Shown here in pieces: positions 53,803-63,730 of a DNA stretch of 64,000 nt; position 1 is the first letter of the stretch; every line of letters begins with the position of its first letter. A program made the translations under genes and the position numbers. The stretch spans positions 1 through 64,000 of the forward strand of contig NZ_OMKE01000035.1 in the NCBI RefSeq assembly GCF_900299535.1. The letters run 5' to 3'. Source of the stretch: Aquimarina aquimarini. Its GTDB lineage: Bacteria; Bacteroidota; Bacteroidia; Flavobacteriales; Flavobacteriaceae. A model generated the notes under the pieces. The model saw only the letters and a list, made by a program, of their open reading frames with translations. It was not told where the DNA came from and searched no databases.

Positions 53803-54093
53803 TAGCCTTGCAACTATTTTATTGGTGTTTTGATATCTTCTGGATTTAAAAAAACACTGCTCACAATAAGAGGTATTTCATCATTATCACTAAGCAAACA
53901 AACAAATAACTCTTCTATATTTTTATGATTCAATGCTTGCACAAAAGAAAAGACTAGCAACACCAATCTACAGAAAAATCGAAAAGCAAGGTAACATTTT
54001 GCCTTGTTACGACACATATATTAAGTAATACCTCATTAAAAGCAATACACTGAAAAAGTAACATAGAAGTATCGTTATATTGATTCCTATATC

Positions 54094-54646
54094 ATGAAAA
54101 AAATAATTTACTCATCAAATTTTACAATACACCAAAAACTTATCCTTATCCTAATTTTTATAGTTACCTTTTTTCTTGGAAGCCTATTTTTATTCGGAAT
54201 AATCATATGGAGTATAGGCGTTCCTGATTTTCAAGAATATTCATTGATTGATTTTTCTTTAGCAATCCTCTTTCCTATATCTATAATCATTCTGATTATG
54301 TTATGTTGTAAAAAAGGGATCATGATCAAAAACAAAAAACTATACAGATCTCAATTTTTATTTGGTAATGTTATTTTGAAAAAAGAAATTCCTTTACAGG
54401 ATAGTACCGATATAAGCATTCTTATCTATCAAGGAACTCAAAAATTTTCTTGGTCATCTATGGCGCGACCCGATCAAGGATATACCGTAAACAGCAATAA
54501 ATTATATGTATTAAATACTAAACATACTATAAAAAAAGCTTGTAATCGATACCCCAAAAGAAGCATTAGCAAATCAATCTGTTCAACTTATAGTCGATGA
54601 ATTAGGATTAGAGTTCTCTACTTACAATCCACGGTTTACTAATTGA
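54094..54646 (+). pseudogene. Frameshifted membrane protein of unknown function
   Basis: The frame opens at ATG 54094 with two membrane segments (about residues 17-40 and 50-68) and a soluble 'KGIMIKNKKLYRSQFLFGNVILKKEIPLQDSTDISIL' domain. After an A7 run (54531-54537) the frame yields an unlikely tail (ACNRYPKRSISKSICSTYSR). The +1 frame reads KLVIDTPKEALANQ and on to 'QLIVDELGLEFSTYNPRFTN', stopping at 54646. One extra A would restore a protein of about 184 residues. Causes could be real decay, slippage-based switching or a sequencing error. It lies between the toxin-like operon and the muramidase. Confidence 0.7.
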
Positions 54647-54682
54647 TTCTTTACAATACACAAGAATCAATTAAGTTAATCA

Positions 54683-55525
54683 TTAAGAGGTACTGTATTT
54701 TTTATATGCCTTTTCTAGTTTAACATCATAGTTATTCTTTTTATAACCTGGCCCATTATACCCCTCTGCAAATCGTGTCCAATTCTTTATTTTGACCCAA
54801 TCTATCAATGGCTTTCCTTTAAAAACAGTGGTTGTAATAAACGCACCAAAAGCAGTAAGGTGTTCTCGCTCATGCTCATACATTTTTGCTACAAATTGAT
54901 CAATAGATACATACCCCAGATTCTTATAATGAAACCCCATAATCTGAAAAGATCCCCAAGACGCAGCACTATAAGCAGACTCATGAAAAGCAGGCTTATC
55001 TGATATCCCTGCGGATTTTTCTAAACGATCATACTCGCCTGATCCTCCTCTATAATATTTTTTGGTCCATTTTTTATACAAAACATCTTTTGTTTTTTCA
55101 GACACATAATCCATCGGGCGTATCCCTCGAGCCTCTAATTCTCTCCAAAAAACATGTCCTTCAAATAATATTCTTGGCCTACCGCAAATCAAAAATCCTT
55201 TGCCATTACTTTCTATTTCATTTACAGCCTTTACCATCGCCAATTCCAAATTGTGATGTGTCGCAAAGTCTTCAATATCTTTTTCAGACAACAACTTGTC
55301 ATTAAATGTTATTATATCCTTTTGAGCCTCAATAAGCTTAGACCAAGTTTTTGGCCCCACAATACCATCTACAACAAGTAGTTGTTTTTGCTGAAAATCT
55401 TTTACCGCTCTCTCTGTATCTCTTCCAAAAAATTCTGATATATATACTTTATATCCCAGTTTTACCAATACTTCTTCCAGAAAAAAAACATCTTGCCCTT
55501 TTGATCGATATCGCATTGTTTTCAT
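54683..55525 (-). CDS. N-acetylmuramidase with peptidoglycan-binding domain
   Basis: This 280-residue protein has a PG_binding_1 domain (about 5-70, 'RSKGQDVFFLEEVLVKLGY', 'FFGRDTERAVKDFQQKQLLVVDGIVGPKTW') and an N-acetylmuramidase domain of the DUF3380 type (about 85-275). The latter has 'AVNEIESNGKGF', 'RPRILFEGHVFW', 'ESAYSAASWGSFQIMGFHYKNLGY' and 'FAEGYNGPGY'. The Glu of 'NEIES' is the likely catalytic acid. There is no signal peptide, as for phage endolysins and secreted antibacterial effectors. No phage genes are near. The start is ATG 55525, or ATG 55516. Confidence 0.9.
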   Translation of the reverse strand: MKTMRYRSKGQDVFFLEEVLVKLGYKVYISEFFGRDTERAVKDFQQKQLLVVDGIVGPKTWSKLIEAQKDIITFNDKLLSEKDIEDFATHHNLELAMVKAVNEIESNGKGFLICGRPRILFEGHVFWRELEARGIRPMDYVSEKTKDVLYKKWTKKYYRGGSGEYDRLEKSAGISDKPAFHESAYSAASWGSFQIMGFHYKNLGYVSIDQFVAKMYEHEREHLTAFGAFITTTVFKGKPLIDWVKIKNWTRFAEGYNGPGYKKNNYDVKLEKAYKKYSTS

Positions 55526-55933
55526 CTTTTTATTGTTTTAAAAAATTGAAAAAAAACATATACTATTATAACGACAATTAGACCTGATCCGTATATAATA
55601 ACTCATCGAAATGGTTTAAACTTTTTTCAATTCGCTGTAAAAATGCTCTATTTTAACATGTTACCCCACTACACAAGTAATATCTCTAGTAATAAGCATA
55701 TAAACAGCTACAATCAAAATGCAAAAAAAACAAACACAACAAACTTGCATAAATACTTATAAAACAGGCTTTTACCAACCACCTATTTGTAATAAAAACA
55801 CTAAAAGAATTAGAAAACACCCCCTAAAAACGAATTCTAACTAAACCAGTACGAATACTAAAATCGCATCAATTATAATAAATATAGAAAGTACTTTTAC
55901 ACTGGATGGCTAACCTTATAAAAAGAAATTGCT
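55526..55933. other. Intergenic region between divergent genes
   Basis: No gene is seen. The region is AT-rich and must hold the promoters for the muramidase gene (minus) and for the secreted protein at 55934 (plus). No exact TAnnTTTG was found on either strand. Confidence 0.5.
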
Positions 55934-56518
55934 ATGAAAAACATTGCTATAATTATTATTTTGTTTCAAAGTTTTCAAAGTACTATTGCTCAACATGTAT
56001 TTACCCAAACCGAGGAGTTTGAAGTATCTACTAAGGTTATGAAAAAAGAAAACACCCCTCCATCTTATCGTATTAATTTGGTGCATTCTGACAAAAAAGA
56101 CACTGATAACATTGCGACATTTACTATTGAGGACACCGATTTGTTTGAAGATGTTTTTGTGACGTCACTAAACAACCCAGGATTAGAAGGGGTTTCTAAA
56201 GTAATTAAAATGGAGATAGAATATCTTGCATGTTGCGCACATGTAGAGGCTTATTATTATCTGGTAAAAGAAGATAATACTACCGTACTCTTACCTGAGC
56301 TAAAAAATGTGTATTGTGAAAATTCTGACACAGATCTTCAATACATATTCCCTAATCAGAAATACGGTATAGAGGGTAATATTCTAAAAACAGAGACTAT
56401 ATATCAAGAAACAGAAACAACAACCGATATCAAATACGTAAATCTAAAACAAAGCTATGCCTGGAACGATGGTGATGTCATTAAAAAATCAAAGACAACA
56501 GCAATCACTGGGTATTAA
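55934..56518 (+). CDS. Secreted protein of unknown function
   Basis: This 194-residue protein has a signal peptide (1-19, ending TIAQ). The mature part is predicted mostly beta, with a 'CC' pair in 'EYLACCAHVEAYYYLVKEDNTTVLLPELKNVYC' that could form a disulfide with the later Cys. I recognise no family. It is monocistronic, with a strong terminator 50 bases downstream. Confidence 0.75.
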   Translation: MKNIAIIIILFQSFQSTIAQHVFTQTEEFEVSTKVMKKENTPPSYRINLVHSDKKDTDNIATFTIEDTDLFEDVFVTSLNNPGLEGVSKVIKMEIEYLACCAHVEAYYYLVKEDNTTVLLPELKNVYCENSDTDLQYIFPNQKYGIEGNILKTETIYQETETTTDIKYVNLKQSYAWNDGDVIKKSKTTAITGY

Positions 56519-56570
56519 TCATAGTAATCTCAATCTGATAAACAAAAAGGGGGAAACTTTTGTTTATTAT

Positions 56571-56606
56571 GCCGACACACCCTAACCGGTAGTGTCGGTT
56601 TTTTTT
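56571..56606 (+). terminator. Rho-independent terminator
   Basis: CCGACAC (56572-56578) pairs with GTGTCGG (56592-56598) and is followed by eight T (56599-56606). It ends the transcript of the secreted protein at 55934. Confidence 0.9.
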
Positions 56607-56751
56607 ATAATTAATTCCTTGGGAGCAAGTGTATACTATTTTAACTCAGAAAAAACACTAATAAATTTAGTTTTAAGATAAACCTTAGAGAATTACACTC
56701 CACAATATGGATTAAAAATGAATTTCATCTCAAATCAAAAGCCAGTTTAAC

Positions 56752-56759
56752 TATATTTG
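56752..56759 (+). promoter_or_regulatory. Predicted -10 box of the sensor kinase gene
   Basis: TATATTTG fits TAnnTTTG and lies only 13 bases before the kinase ATG, implying a very short 5' leader. No TTG lies at the expected distance, so support is partial. Confidence 0.35.
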
Positions 56760-56772
56760 TTACTAACCAGAT

Positions 56773-59700
56773 ATGTCTTTTGTGAACTCAACACGCTTCA
56801 TTACTTTTTTTCTTCTTATACTGATCTCTAATTGCATCAGTCATATATCTGCTCAAAATAATCAGCTCAGAGCATACACCCTAGAAGATGGATTACCACA
56901 ATCACAAGTATATGATATTATACAAGATCAAGTAGGCTACTTATGGCTAGGAACACAAGGAGGAGGCCTCTGTCGTTTTAATGGTAATGATTTTGAAATC
57001 TGGAATGAAAACGATGGACTACAATCCAACTACATTCATTCTCTTGCTTTTGTAAATGACAGCCTTTTTATTGGCACAAAAAATGGGTTGAGTATCAAAA
57101 CAAAAAACAAATTTACCAACCTAGAAAGCCCTAGAATTAATAAAATATGTCAAATTGCAAATAAAATCTATCTGGCAACAAATATCGGAATCTATGAATA
57201 TCGTAAAAAGCAAGGGTTAACAAAAATCAATCTCAACGCAAAAATCAATACCAGCATTATTAATGATATTGTTTTTGATGGACGATTATACTGGTTGGCT
57301 ACCAATAAAGGGCTATGGAAACTTAATAACCTACAGCAAAAAGCAAGTATCCTAGAACGACATAGTGCGTATGAATATACTGCTGCCATTTTTCATAGAA
57401 ATAAGGTCTATGCTGCCGCCTTCAACAGGGGAATCTTGGTTCTTAATACAAATGCAAAAACATATGGAAATCAATGGATACGAAAACCAGTACGAGTAAC
57501 CAACATCTCCCTGCATAATGATAATGAGTTATGGTTTGCTACTGATAATGATGGAGTCACTATTATAGATGCTATAGAGCATACTGTAAAGAAAAAAATC
57601 AATCGTAAAAATGGTCTGGCTGTATCGCATACAAGAAAAAGTATTCTAGATAGACAATCAAATATCTGGATTGCCACTTCTGGAGGTGGATTTTATAAAT
57701 ACTTCCAAAACAACTTCATGCATTATGACCAAAACACAGGACTAAAAAGCAATCGAGTATATGCTGTGCATGCTACAAAAAGTGGAATATGGGCATCTAA
57801 TTCTGAGGTTGGCCTAGTACATATCGATTCTTTTGGGATTCATCATATCCCACAAGAAGAACGTTTGTCTGATGTAAAAATCAAAACACTTACCAGTGAT
57901 CGTCGCGGCAACATCTGGGCAGGTACAGAGGGCAAAGGAATCTTATATAAAGAAGTGCACAAAATTGATAGCATCATTAGAGATACTATCAGTAATAAAA
58001 ATCTAAGAGCAACTACTATTATAAAAACAGATACCATTACAAAAATGGTATTCAAAAATCACATTATTGATACTGATAAAGGGTTATTATCAGATTGGAT
58101 AAGAACCATACAAGTAGTAGGTCGAACAATCTGGGTAGCATCGTATTCTACTGGGATTGCAAAACTTACTTATGACCCTAAAAAGGGACGAATTATCTCC
58201 TCTAAAAAATTTACTCAAAAAAGCGGAATAAAAGATTTACAAATTAGAGATATGAAACAAGATTCTCTTGGTAAAATCTGGTATGCGACTCAAAATGGGC
58301 ATTTGGGATATATACATAGAAATAGAGTTACCCATCTAGGTAATGTTTTGAATCAAACCACCGCCATAAGCACCTTGTTATTTCATAAAAACAAACTCTA
58401 TATAGGTACCGCGGGAAGAGGAATATGGTGGTCTGATTTGGGAAAAAACATCTCTTTCAAAAAATTAAAAGGTAGAAAAAGACCCTACTCTGATAATATC
58501 TACCAAATGATATTTGATGAAAAAAATAACCTCTGGGCAGGTAGCGAACGAGGAGTGGACAGAATAGAGCTCAATCAATCCAATGATATTGTAGATATTT
58601 TTCACTTTGGGAGAAATGATGGTTTTTTAGGAATCGAAACCTGTCTTAATGCGGTGACAAAAGACAATCAAGGAAATTTATGGTTTGGCGCCATATACGG
58701 GCTTACCAAATACCAGCCTACAGAAACTACCAAAACAACTATCAAACCAAGCATTCATTTTGAAGATGTTGAAGTAGCCTATCGCAGTGTAGATTCTATC
58801 CAATTAAATACCTGGGTAAATAGCGATCACATACTAAAACTAAGCCCTAACCAAACAGAATTATCATTTAGCTACAAAACAATTGATCTGGATCATCCAA
58901 ATGACGTAGAATATCGTTGGAAACTAAACACCTCTGAATGGAGTCCCTGGTCTTCTGACAATAAACAAAATCTTGCTGGATTAGCTTATGGAGGACACTC
59001 TTTTACGGCACAATCCAGAAACTACCGATGGGAAGAAAGTGACCCTATTTCTTTTCGTTTTTTTATTGACAGCCCTATCTATGAGAAACCTTGGTTTCAA
59101 CTCACTGTACTAGGAGGGATCATACTCATATTAGGAGGATACGGATTCTCTTATATTAGACGTGTAAAACGAAAAAACAAAATAGTGCGTGAACGTTTAC
59201 AAATGCAAAACCACTTGCTTTCACTAGAACAAAAAGCATTGCGATTGCAAATGAATCCTCACTTTATCTTTAATGCACTTAATGGAATAAAAGCAATGGG
59301 AACCAGTAACCCTATTCGCATGAACACTACCATTAATACATTTGCCACATTGCTAAGAGAGACATTATATAATTCTAGAAAAGATCACATTACGCTAGGA
59401 CAAGAAATACAAACCATAAAACACTATATAGAAATAGAGCAATTAATGTCTAATAAACCGTTTACCTATGATATAGTGATCGATTCTGATTTTGACCCCG
59501 AAGAAATTTTGATTCCACCAATGCTCATTCAACCTTTTATAGAAAATGCAATCAGACATGGTATCCTAAAAGGCAATCGAGAAGGTAAATTAAAAGTACA
59601 ATTTCATACTACCGAAGATTTTTTACATTGTACTATATTAGACAACGGACAAGGTATTTTTCAGTCTCAAAAAAACAAAGCCAAAACAGATCACCAGTCT

Positions 59701-59841
59701 ATGGCACTTACAGTAACTCGAGAACGATTGGAATCAATCTCAGGAAAAGACTCATTACATATAAAAGAAATTATTAAAGATGGTAATTGTGTAGCAGGAA
59801 CCGAAATTATGTTTAAGATACCATTACAAACAGATTATTAA
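56773..59841 (+). CDS. Propeller-type sensor histidine kinase (LytS/YehU class)
   Basis: This 1022-residue membrane sensor has a signal peptide (about 1-27). A periplasmic region of repeated two-component-regulator propeller blades follows (about 35-655, for example 'GLPQSQVYDIIQDQVGYLWLGTQGGGLCRFNGNDF', 'GNLWFGAIYGLTKY'). Next come a Y_Y_Y domain (about 680-770), one membrane helix (about 777-797) and a His_kinase/HATPase pair. The phosphorylatable His is H830 in 'QMNPHFIFNALNGI'. The signal it senses is unknown. The LytTR regulator gene follows after 9 bases, so the two form a pair. Confidence 0.93.
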   Translation: MSFVNSTRFITFFLLILISNCISHISAQNNQLRAYTLEDGLPQSQVYDIIQDQVGYLWLGTQGGGLCRFNGNDFEIWNENDGLQSNYIHSLAFVNDSLFIGTKNGLSIKTKNKFTNLESPRINKICQIANKIYLATNIGIYEYRKKQGLTKINLNAKINTSIINDIVFDGRLYWLATNKGLWKLNNLQQKASILERHSAYEYTAAIFHRNKVYAAAFNRGILVLNTNAKTYGNQWIRKPVRVTNISLHNDNELWFATDNDGVTIIDAIEHTVKKKINRKNGLAVSHTRKSILDRQSNIWIATSGGGFYKYFQNNFMHYDQNTGLKSNRVYAVHATKSGIWASNSEVGLVHIDSFGIHHIPQEERLSDVKIKTLTSDRRGNIWAGTEGKGILYKEVHKIDSIIRDTISNKNLRATTIIKTDTITKMVFKNHIIDTDKGLLSDWIRTIQVVGRTIWVASYSTGIAKLTYDPKKGRIISSKKFTQKSGIKDLQIRDMKQDSLGKIWYATQNGHLGYIHRNRVTHLGNVLNQTTAISTLLFHKNKLYIGTAGRGIWWSDLGKNISFKKLKGRKRPYSDNIYQMIFDEKNNLWAGSERGVDRIELNQSNDIVDIFHFGRNDGFLGIETCLNAVTKDNQGNLWFGAIYGLTKYQPTETTKTTIKPSIHFEDVEVAYRSVDSIQLNTWVNSDHILKLSPNQTELSFSYKTIDLDHPNDVEYRWKLNTSEWSPWSSDNKQNLAGLAYGGHSFTAQSRNYRWEESDPISFRFFIDSPIYEKPWFQLTVLGGIILILGGYGFSYIRRVKRKNKIVRERLQMQNHLLSLEQKALRLQMNPHFIFNALNGIKAMGTSNPIRMNTTINTFATLLRETLYNSRKDHITLGQEIQTIKHYIEIEQLMSNKPFTYDIVIDSDFDPEEILIPPMLIQPFIENAIRHGILKGNREGKLKVQFHTTEDFLHCTILDNGQGIFQSQKNKAKTDHQSMALTVTRERLESISGKDSLHIKEIIKDGNCVAGTEIMFKIPLQTDY

Positions 59842-59850
59842 AAACACACT

Positions 59851-60600
59851 ATGCTTACAGCTATTATTGTAGAAGATATGCCCGATGCGCTTCAGCTTTT
59901 AAAAAGTGATCTAAAAGCGAATCATCCCGAAATAAAAGTAATTGACACCGCACAAAGTGTAGTAGAAGCCGCAAAATCATTACGCAATACAGAACCCGAT
60001 ATCTTATTTTTGGATATTATGCTTGGTGATGGTACTGGTTTTGATATTCTTGAAATATTTCCTGAACTAAAATCTAAAATAATTTTTGTTACAGCTAGTG
60101 ATGAATTTGCCATAAGAGCCTTTAAATTTGCGGCAATTGATTATGTATTAAAACCATATTCTAATGAAGAATTAGGACAAGCAATTGCGCGAGCAAAAGA
60201 ACAAATACAACCCAACAAAGAACGCCTTGATATCCTTAAAGAAACGCTGTCTGCTCCAGAACAAAAACCAGATAAAATATCATTACACACACTAGACAAG
60301 ATCATTATTGTAAGCCTTGATGATATTATTCGTTGTGAATCTGACAGTAATAATACTATTTTTTATCTGATGGATGGGCAAAAAATATTTGTAACCAAAA
60401 CATTAAAATACTTTGCTGATATGCTCAAAAATTATCAGTTTTTACGGGTACACCAAAGTCATCTGGTAAACCTACAATGTATTAGTGCTTTTATAAAGAC
60501 TGATGGTGGATATCTCATGCTAAAAAATGGAGAAAACATACCTGTATCAGTACGTAAAAAAATAGAGGTGATGGAAATTCTGGATCGTTTGCATCGATAA
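59851..60600 (+). CDS. LytTR-family response regulator
   Basis: This 249-residue regulator has a receiver domain (1-120) with the phosphoacceptor D55 in 'PDILFLDIMLGDGTGF' and the Lys of 'DYVLKPYSNEEL'. Its LytTR DNA-binding domain (about 145-249) has 'IIRCESDSNNTIFYLMDGQKIFVTKTLKYFADML' and 'FLRVHQSHLVNLQCI'. It is the partner of the upstream propeller kinase. Targets cannot be read here. Confidence 0.95.
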   Translation: MLTAIIVEDMPDALQLLKSDLKANHPEIKVIDTAQSVVEAAKSLRNTEPDILFLDIMLGDGTGFDILEIFPELKSKIIFVTASDEFAIRAFKFAAIDYVLKPYSNEELGQAIARAKEQIQPNKERLDILKETLSAPEQKPDKISLHTLDKIIIVSLDDIIRCESDSNNTIFYLMDGQKIFVTKTLKYFADMLKNYQFLRVHQSHLVNLQCISAFIKTDGGYLMLKNGENIPVSVRKKIEVMEILDRLHR

Positions 60601-60838
60601 CTAGATATAATACTATTTACAAATTAAAATTACTGGTGTAAAAATTTAGAAGTACTACTATTATAGGCATTCAGAAAATGAATTTTTCCATCAAAAAAAA
60701 TTTAAATATTGATTCCCCTCTTTAGACTAAAAAGAGAGAGGGTATGGTCTATAGATACCTCCTATTTTATTTCTAATAGATTAGCAAAATTAACATCGCT
60801 ATAGAAATGCGACAGACAACGCTATAAAAAAGAAATAC

Positions 60839-62083
60839 TTATATTTTTTCTTGTTCAATCTCCATATCAATAAGATGGGCAAATGCTCTTATTGCTCTAT
60901 CATGTTTCGTTACAAAAGGGTTAGTAGTATCCCATACATACCCAGCCAGAACAGCACATATTTGTCTTTTTACTTCTGGATTTTCTGGTTGGTGAAAAAA
61001 TAATTTCTGTAGATTACCTGTGTACCATTCCTTTACGTAGGATGCAAAAACGTTCACCCCTCCTTTGATATATTCTGTATATTCTTGTTCCCAATCTATA
61101 TTTTTGCCTTGCAACTCTTTGGTCACAAGCTTTGCTGCCAATAACGAAGACTCGGTAGCAAAGGTAACTCCAGAAGAAAACACAGGATCCAAAAATTCTG
61201 CACTATTACCTGTAAGCACATACCCTTTTCCGTATAGTTGCTTTACCGATTTTGAATAATTTTTAATAAACACAGGTTCAAAAAGAAAATCAACATCCTT
61301 AAAACGGTCATAAAAGTAATTAGATCGTTGTAGCATTTGCTGTAACTTTTCTGTTGCATCCCCTTCAAACGAATCCAAATACTCTGTAGGCCCCACATAA
61401 CCAATACTTGTAACTCCATTAGAAAAAGGAATTACCCACAACCAAGTTTCTGTATCGATTACATCAAAAGTGATCAAAGTTCCCTCTGTTCCTTCGGGTC
61501 TTCTTATATCTTCTACATGCGTAAAAATCGAAGAATGTTTTGGTAATTCTGATGGTTTTTCTAAATCCAGCAATCTTGGCAATACTCTACCATAACCACT
61601 AGAATCAATAACGTATTTTGCAGTAACAATACTATCATTACCTTCTTTATCTCGTATTGTTGTTTTTGAAATAGCGCCTTCAAAATCTATTGCAATCACT
61701 TCTTTTTCAAAAGCGACATCAACTCCTTTTCTAGTCAGTTCATTGGTCAAAGCCATATCAAAATCAGCTCTCGGCACCTGCCATGTCCAATCCCAACCTT
61801 GTGTATGTTTTTTACTAAAGTCAAAATTACATACCTTTTCACCTTTTAAAAACCGTGCTCCCGATTTGACTTCGAACTGTTCTGTTTTCAAACATTCCAA
61901 CAATCCTACCTCCTCAAAATGATCCATACATCGTGGTAAAAGACTCTCTCCTATCACAAATCTGGGGAAAAGATTTTTTTCTACTACCTTTACTTTAAAA
62001 CCCTGAGTATGCAAATAAGAAGCTGCCACACAGCCCGAAGGCCCTGCTCCTATTACTAAAACATCAATATTTTCATCATTCAT
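60839..62083 (-). CDS. FAD-dependent oxidoreductase with flavin-halogenase hallmarks
   Basis: This 414-residue flavoprotein has a GxGxxG FAD site (12-17), 'GESLLP' (45-50), and K73 in 'FEVKSGARF'. That context matches the catalytic Lys of phenol-type flavin halogenases. WLWVIP (214-219) matches the WxWxIP motif of that family. It is shorter than tryptophan halogenases and nearer in size to geranylgeranyl-reductase-type enzymes, so halogenation is a possibility and not a certainty. The divergent neighbour is a tyrosine ammonia-lyase, and homologues of both sit together in flexirubin clusters of flavobacteria (recalled, not checked). Confidence 0.85.
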   Translation of the reverse strand: MNDENIDVLVIGAGPSGCVAASYLHTQGFKVKVVEKNLFPRFVIGESLLPRCMDHFEEVGLLECLKTEQFEVKSGARFLKGEKVCNFDFSKKHTQGWDWTWQVPRADFDMALTNELTRKGVDVAFEKEVIAIDFEGAISKTTIRDKEGNDSIVTAKYVIDSSGYGRVLPRLLDLEKPSELPKHSSIFTHVEDIRRPEGTEGTLITFDVIDTETWLWVIPFSNGVTSIGYVGPTEYLDSFEGDATEKLQQMLQRSNYFYDRFKDVDFLFEPVFIKNYSKSVKQLYGKGYVLTGNSAEFLDPVFSSGVTFATESSLLAAKLVTKELQGKNIDWEQEYTEYIKGGVNVFASYVKEWYTGNLQKLFFHQPENPEVKRQICAVLAGYVWDTTNPFVTKHDRAIRAFAHLIDMEIEQEKI

Positions 62084-62194
62084 AATGCTACTAGACTCAT
62101 TAATTCCTTAATTATTATAAATTTGCAAACCAAAATAACTGTTTTATTTTTGGTTATTAAAACAATATTCACAAAATTTCGAGCAAAATTATAG

Positions 62195-63730
62195 ATGCAA
62201 ACACTTAACGGGAAAATAGGAATACAGGATTTTTACAATATCATATTCAAAAAAGAATCGATTGCCATAGACAAAAGTGTTTTAGCAATTGTAGAAAAAA
62301 GTTTTAACTTTTTAAAAGAGTTTTCTGAAAACAAAGTCATTTACGGAGTAAATACTGGGTTTGGCCCCATGGCCCAATACAAAATAAATGATGAGGAAAG
62401 GAATCAACTACAATACAATTTGATTAGAAGTCACGCATCTGGAACAGGAAATCCTATTCCTCCTATGTATGTAAAAGCAGCTATGGTCGCTCGTCTAAAC
62501 ACATTATGTCTTGGTAACTCTGGGGTTCATAAATCTGTAGTCGATGTAATGACCTTAATGATCAATAAAGATATTACCCCACTCATTTATGAGCATGGAG
62601 GTGTTGGAGCTAGTGGAGACTTAGTACAACTGGCACATCTAGCCTTGACTTTGATTGGTGAAGGAGAAGTATTCTACCAAGGAGAAAGAAAAGCAACAAA
62701 AGAAGTTTTTGAAAAAGAAAACATAACCCCTATTACAGTTGCGCTTCGAGAAGGGCTTGCTATCATGAATGGCACCTCTGTAATGACAGGGATAGGATTA
62801 GTAAATACCGTCTATACAAGAAGACTACTTAACTGGATGGTTTCTGCTTCTTGTGCAATTAATGAAATTGTAAAAGCTTACGATGATCACTTATCATATG
62901 AGTTAAATCACGCAAAAAAACATATTGGTCAACAACAAATTGCCAAACAGATGCGTACGCATCTAGAAAACAGCTCTTTGACAAGAAAGAGAGAAGAATA
63001 TTTATATACAGACCAAACTGAGGTAACCGTTTTTAAAGAAAAAGTACAAGAATATTACTCATTACGTTGCGTTCCTCAAATCCTTGGTCCTGTACTTGAC
63101 ACTTTAAATAATGTAGAGAAAATTCTTGTCGAAGAAGTAAATTCTGCCAATGACAATCCGATTATAGATGTAGAGAAAAAACATGTATATCATGGAGGGA
63201 ATTTTCATGGAGACTATGTTTCTTTAGAAATGGATAAGTTAAAAATTGTAGTTGCAAAAATGACAATGCTAGCAGAACGTCAATTGAATTATTTATTAAA
63301 CTCTAAGCTTAATAACATATTACCTCCTTTTGTAAACCTTGCCAAATTAGGACTAAACTTTGGAATGCAAGGAGTACAATTTACAGCTACATCTACAACT
63401 GCAGAAAACCAAATGCTATCAAACCCTATGTATGTACATAGTATCCCCAACAACAATGACAATCAAGACATTGTAAGCATGGGAACCAATGCCGCCTTGA
63501 CCACAAAAAAGGTGATCGAAAATGCATTTGAAGTTATTGCAATTGAACTCATTACCATCGTACAAGCTATCGAATATCTAGAGGTAAAAGATGATATTTC
63601 TTCTGAAACAAAGAAAATGTATGATGCTATACGAAATATAGTTCCTATATTTACAGAAGATGTCGTTATGTACCCTTATGTGAATAAGGTGAAAGATTTT
63701 ATTATAAATAATGAAACCAAAGAAGCGTAA
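62195..63730 (+). CDS. Tyrosine/phenylalanine ammonia-lyase (HAL/PAL/TAL family)
   Basis: This 511-residue aromatic amino acid lyase uses the self-made MIO cofactor from A139-S140-G141 in 'HGGVGASGDLVQLAHLAL'. Catalytic Tyr lies in 'VIYGVNTGFG' (Y50), and the selectivity pocket is S79-H80 in 'LIRSHASGTG'. From memory it closely resembles the Flavobacterium johnsoniae tyrosine ammonia-lyase, so deamination of Tyr to p-coumarate, a starter unit of flexirubin pigments, is likely. Histidine lyase activity is less likely, but the SH pair does not exclude it. The stop overlaps the next start by one base. Confidence 0.92.
   Translation: MQTLNGKIGIQDFYNIIFKKESIAIDKSVLAIVEKSFNFLKEFSENKVIYGVNTGFGPMAQYKINDEERNQLQYNLIRSHASGTGNPIPPMYVKAAMVARLNTLCLGNSGVHKSVVDVMTLMINKDITPLIYEHGGVGASGDLVQLAHLALTLIGEGEVFYQGERKATKEVFEKENITPITVALREGLAIMNGTSVMTGIGLVNTVYTRRLLNWMVSASCAINEIVKAYDDHLSYELNHAKKHIGQQQIAKQMRTHLENSSLTRKREEYLYTDQTEVTVFKEKVQEYYSLRCVPQILGPVLDTLNNVEKILVEEVNSANDNPIIDVEKKHVYHGGNFHGDYVSLEMDKLKIVVAKMTMLAERQLNYLLNSKLNNILPPFVNLAKLGLNFGMQGVQFTATSTTAENQMLSNPMYVHSIPNNNDNQDIVSMGTNAALTTKKVIENAFEVIAIELITIVQAIEYLEVKDDISSETKKMYDAIRNIVPIFTEDVVMYPYVNKVKDFIINNETKEA

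Noticed and set aside
53814..54017. Small minus-strand reading frame of 67 codons after the toxin-like operon
   Set aside because: Its C-terminal part (LLSDNDEIPLIVSSVFLNPEDIKTPIK) looks protein-like, but the N-terminus is low-complexity and Cys/Phe-rich. There is no leader, RBS or family match. It might be a gene remnant, but support is too weak to annotate.
60716..60741. CTCTTT...AAAGAG hairpin between the response regulator and the flavin enzyme genes
   Set aside because: The stem is only six pairs and lacks a T-run, and it lies over 100 bases from the regulator stop. It is not convincing as a terminator.
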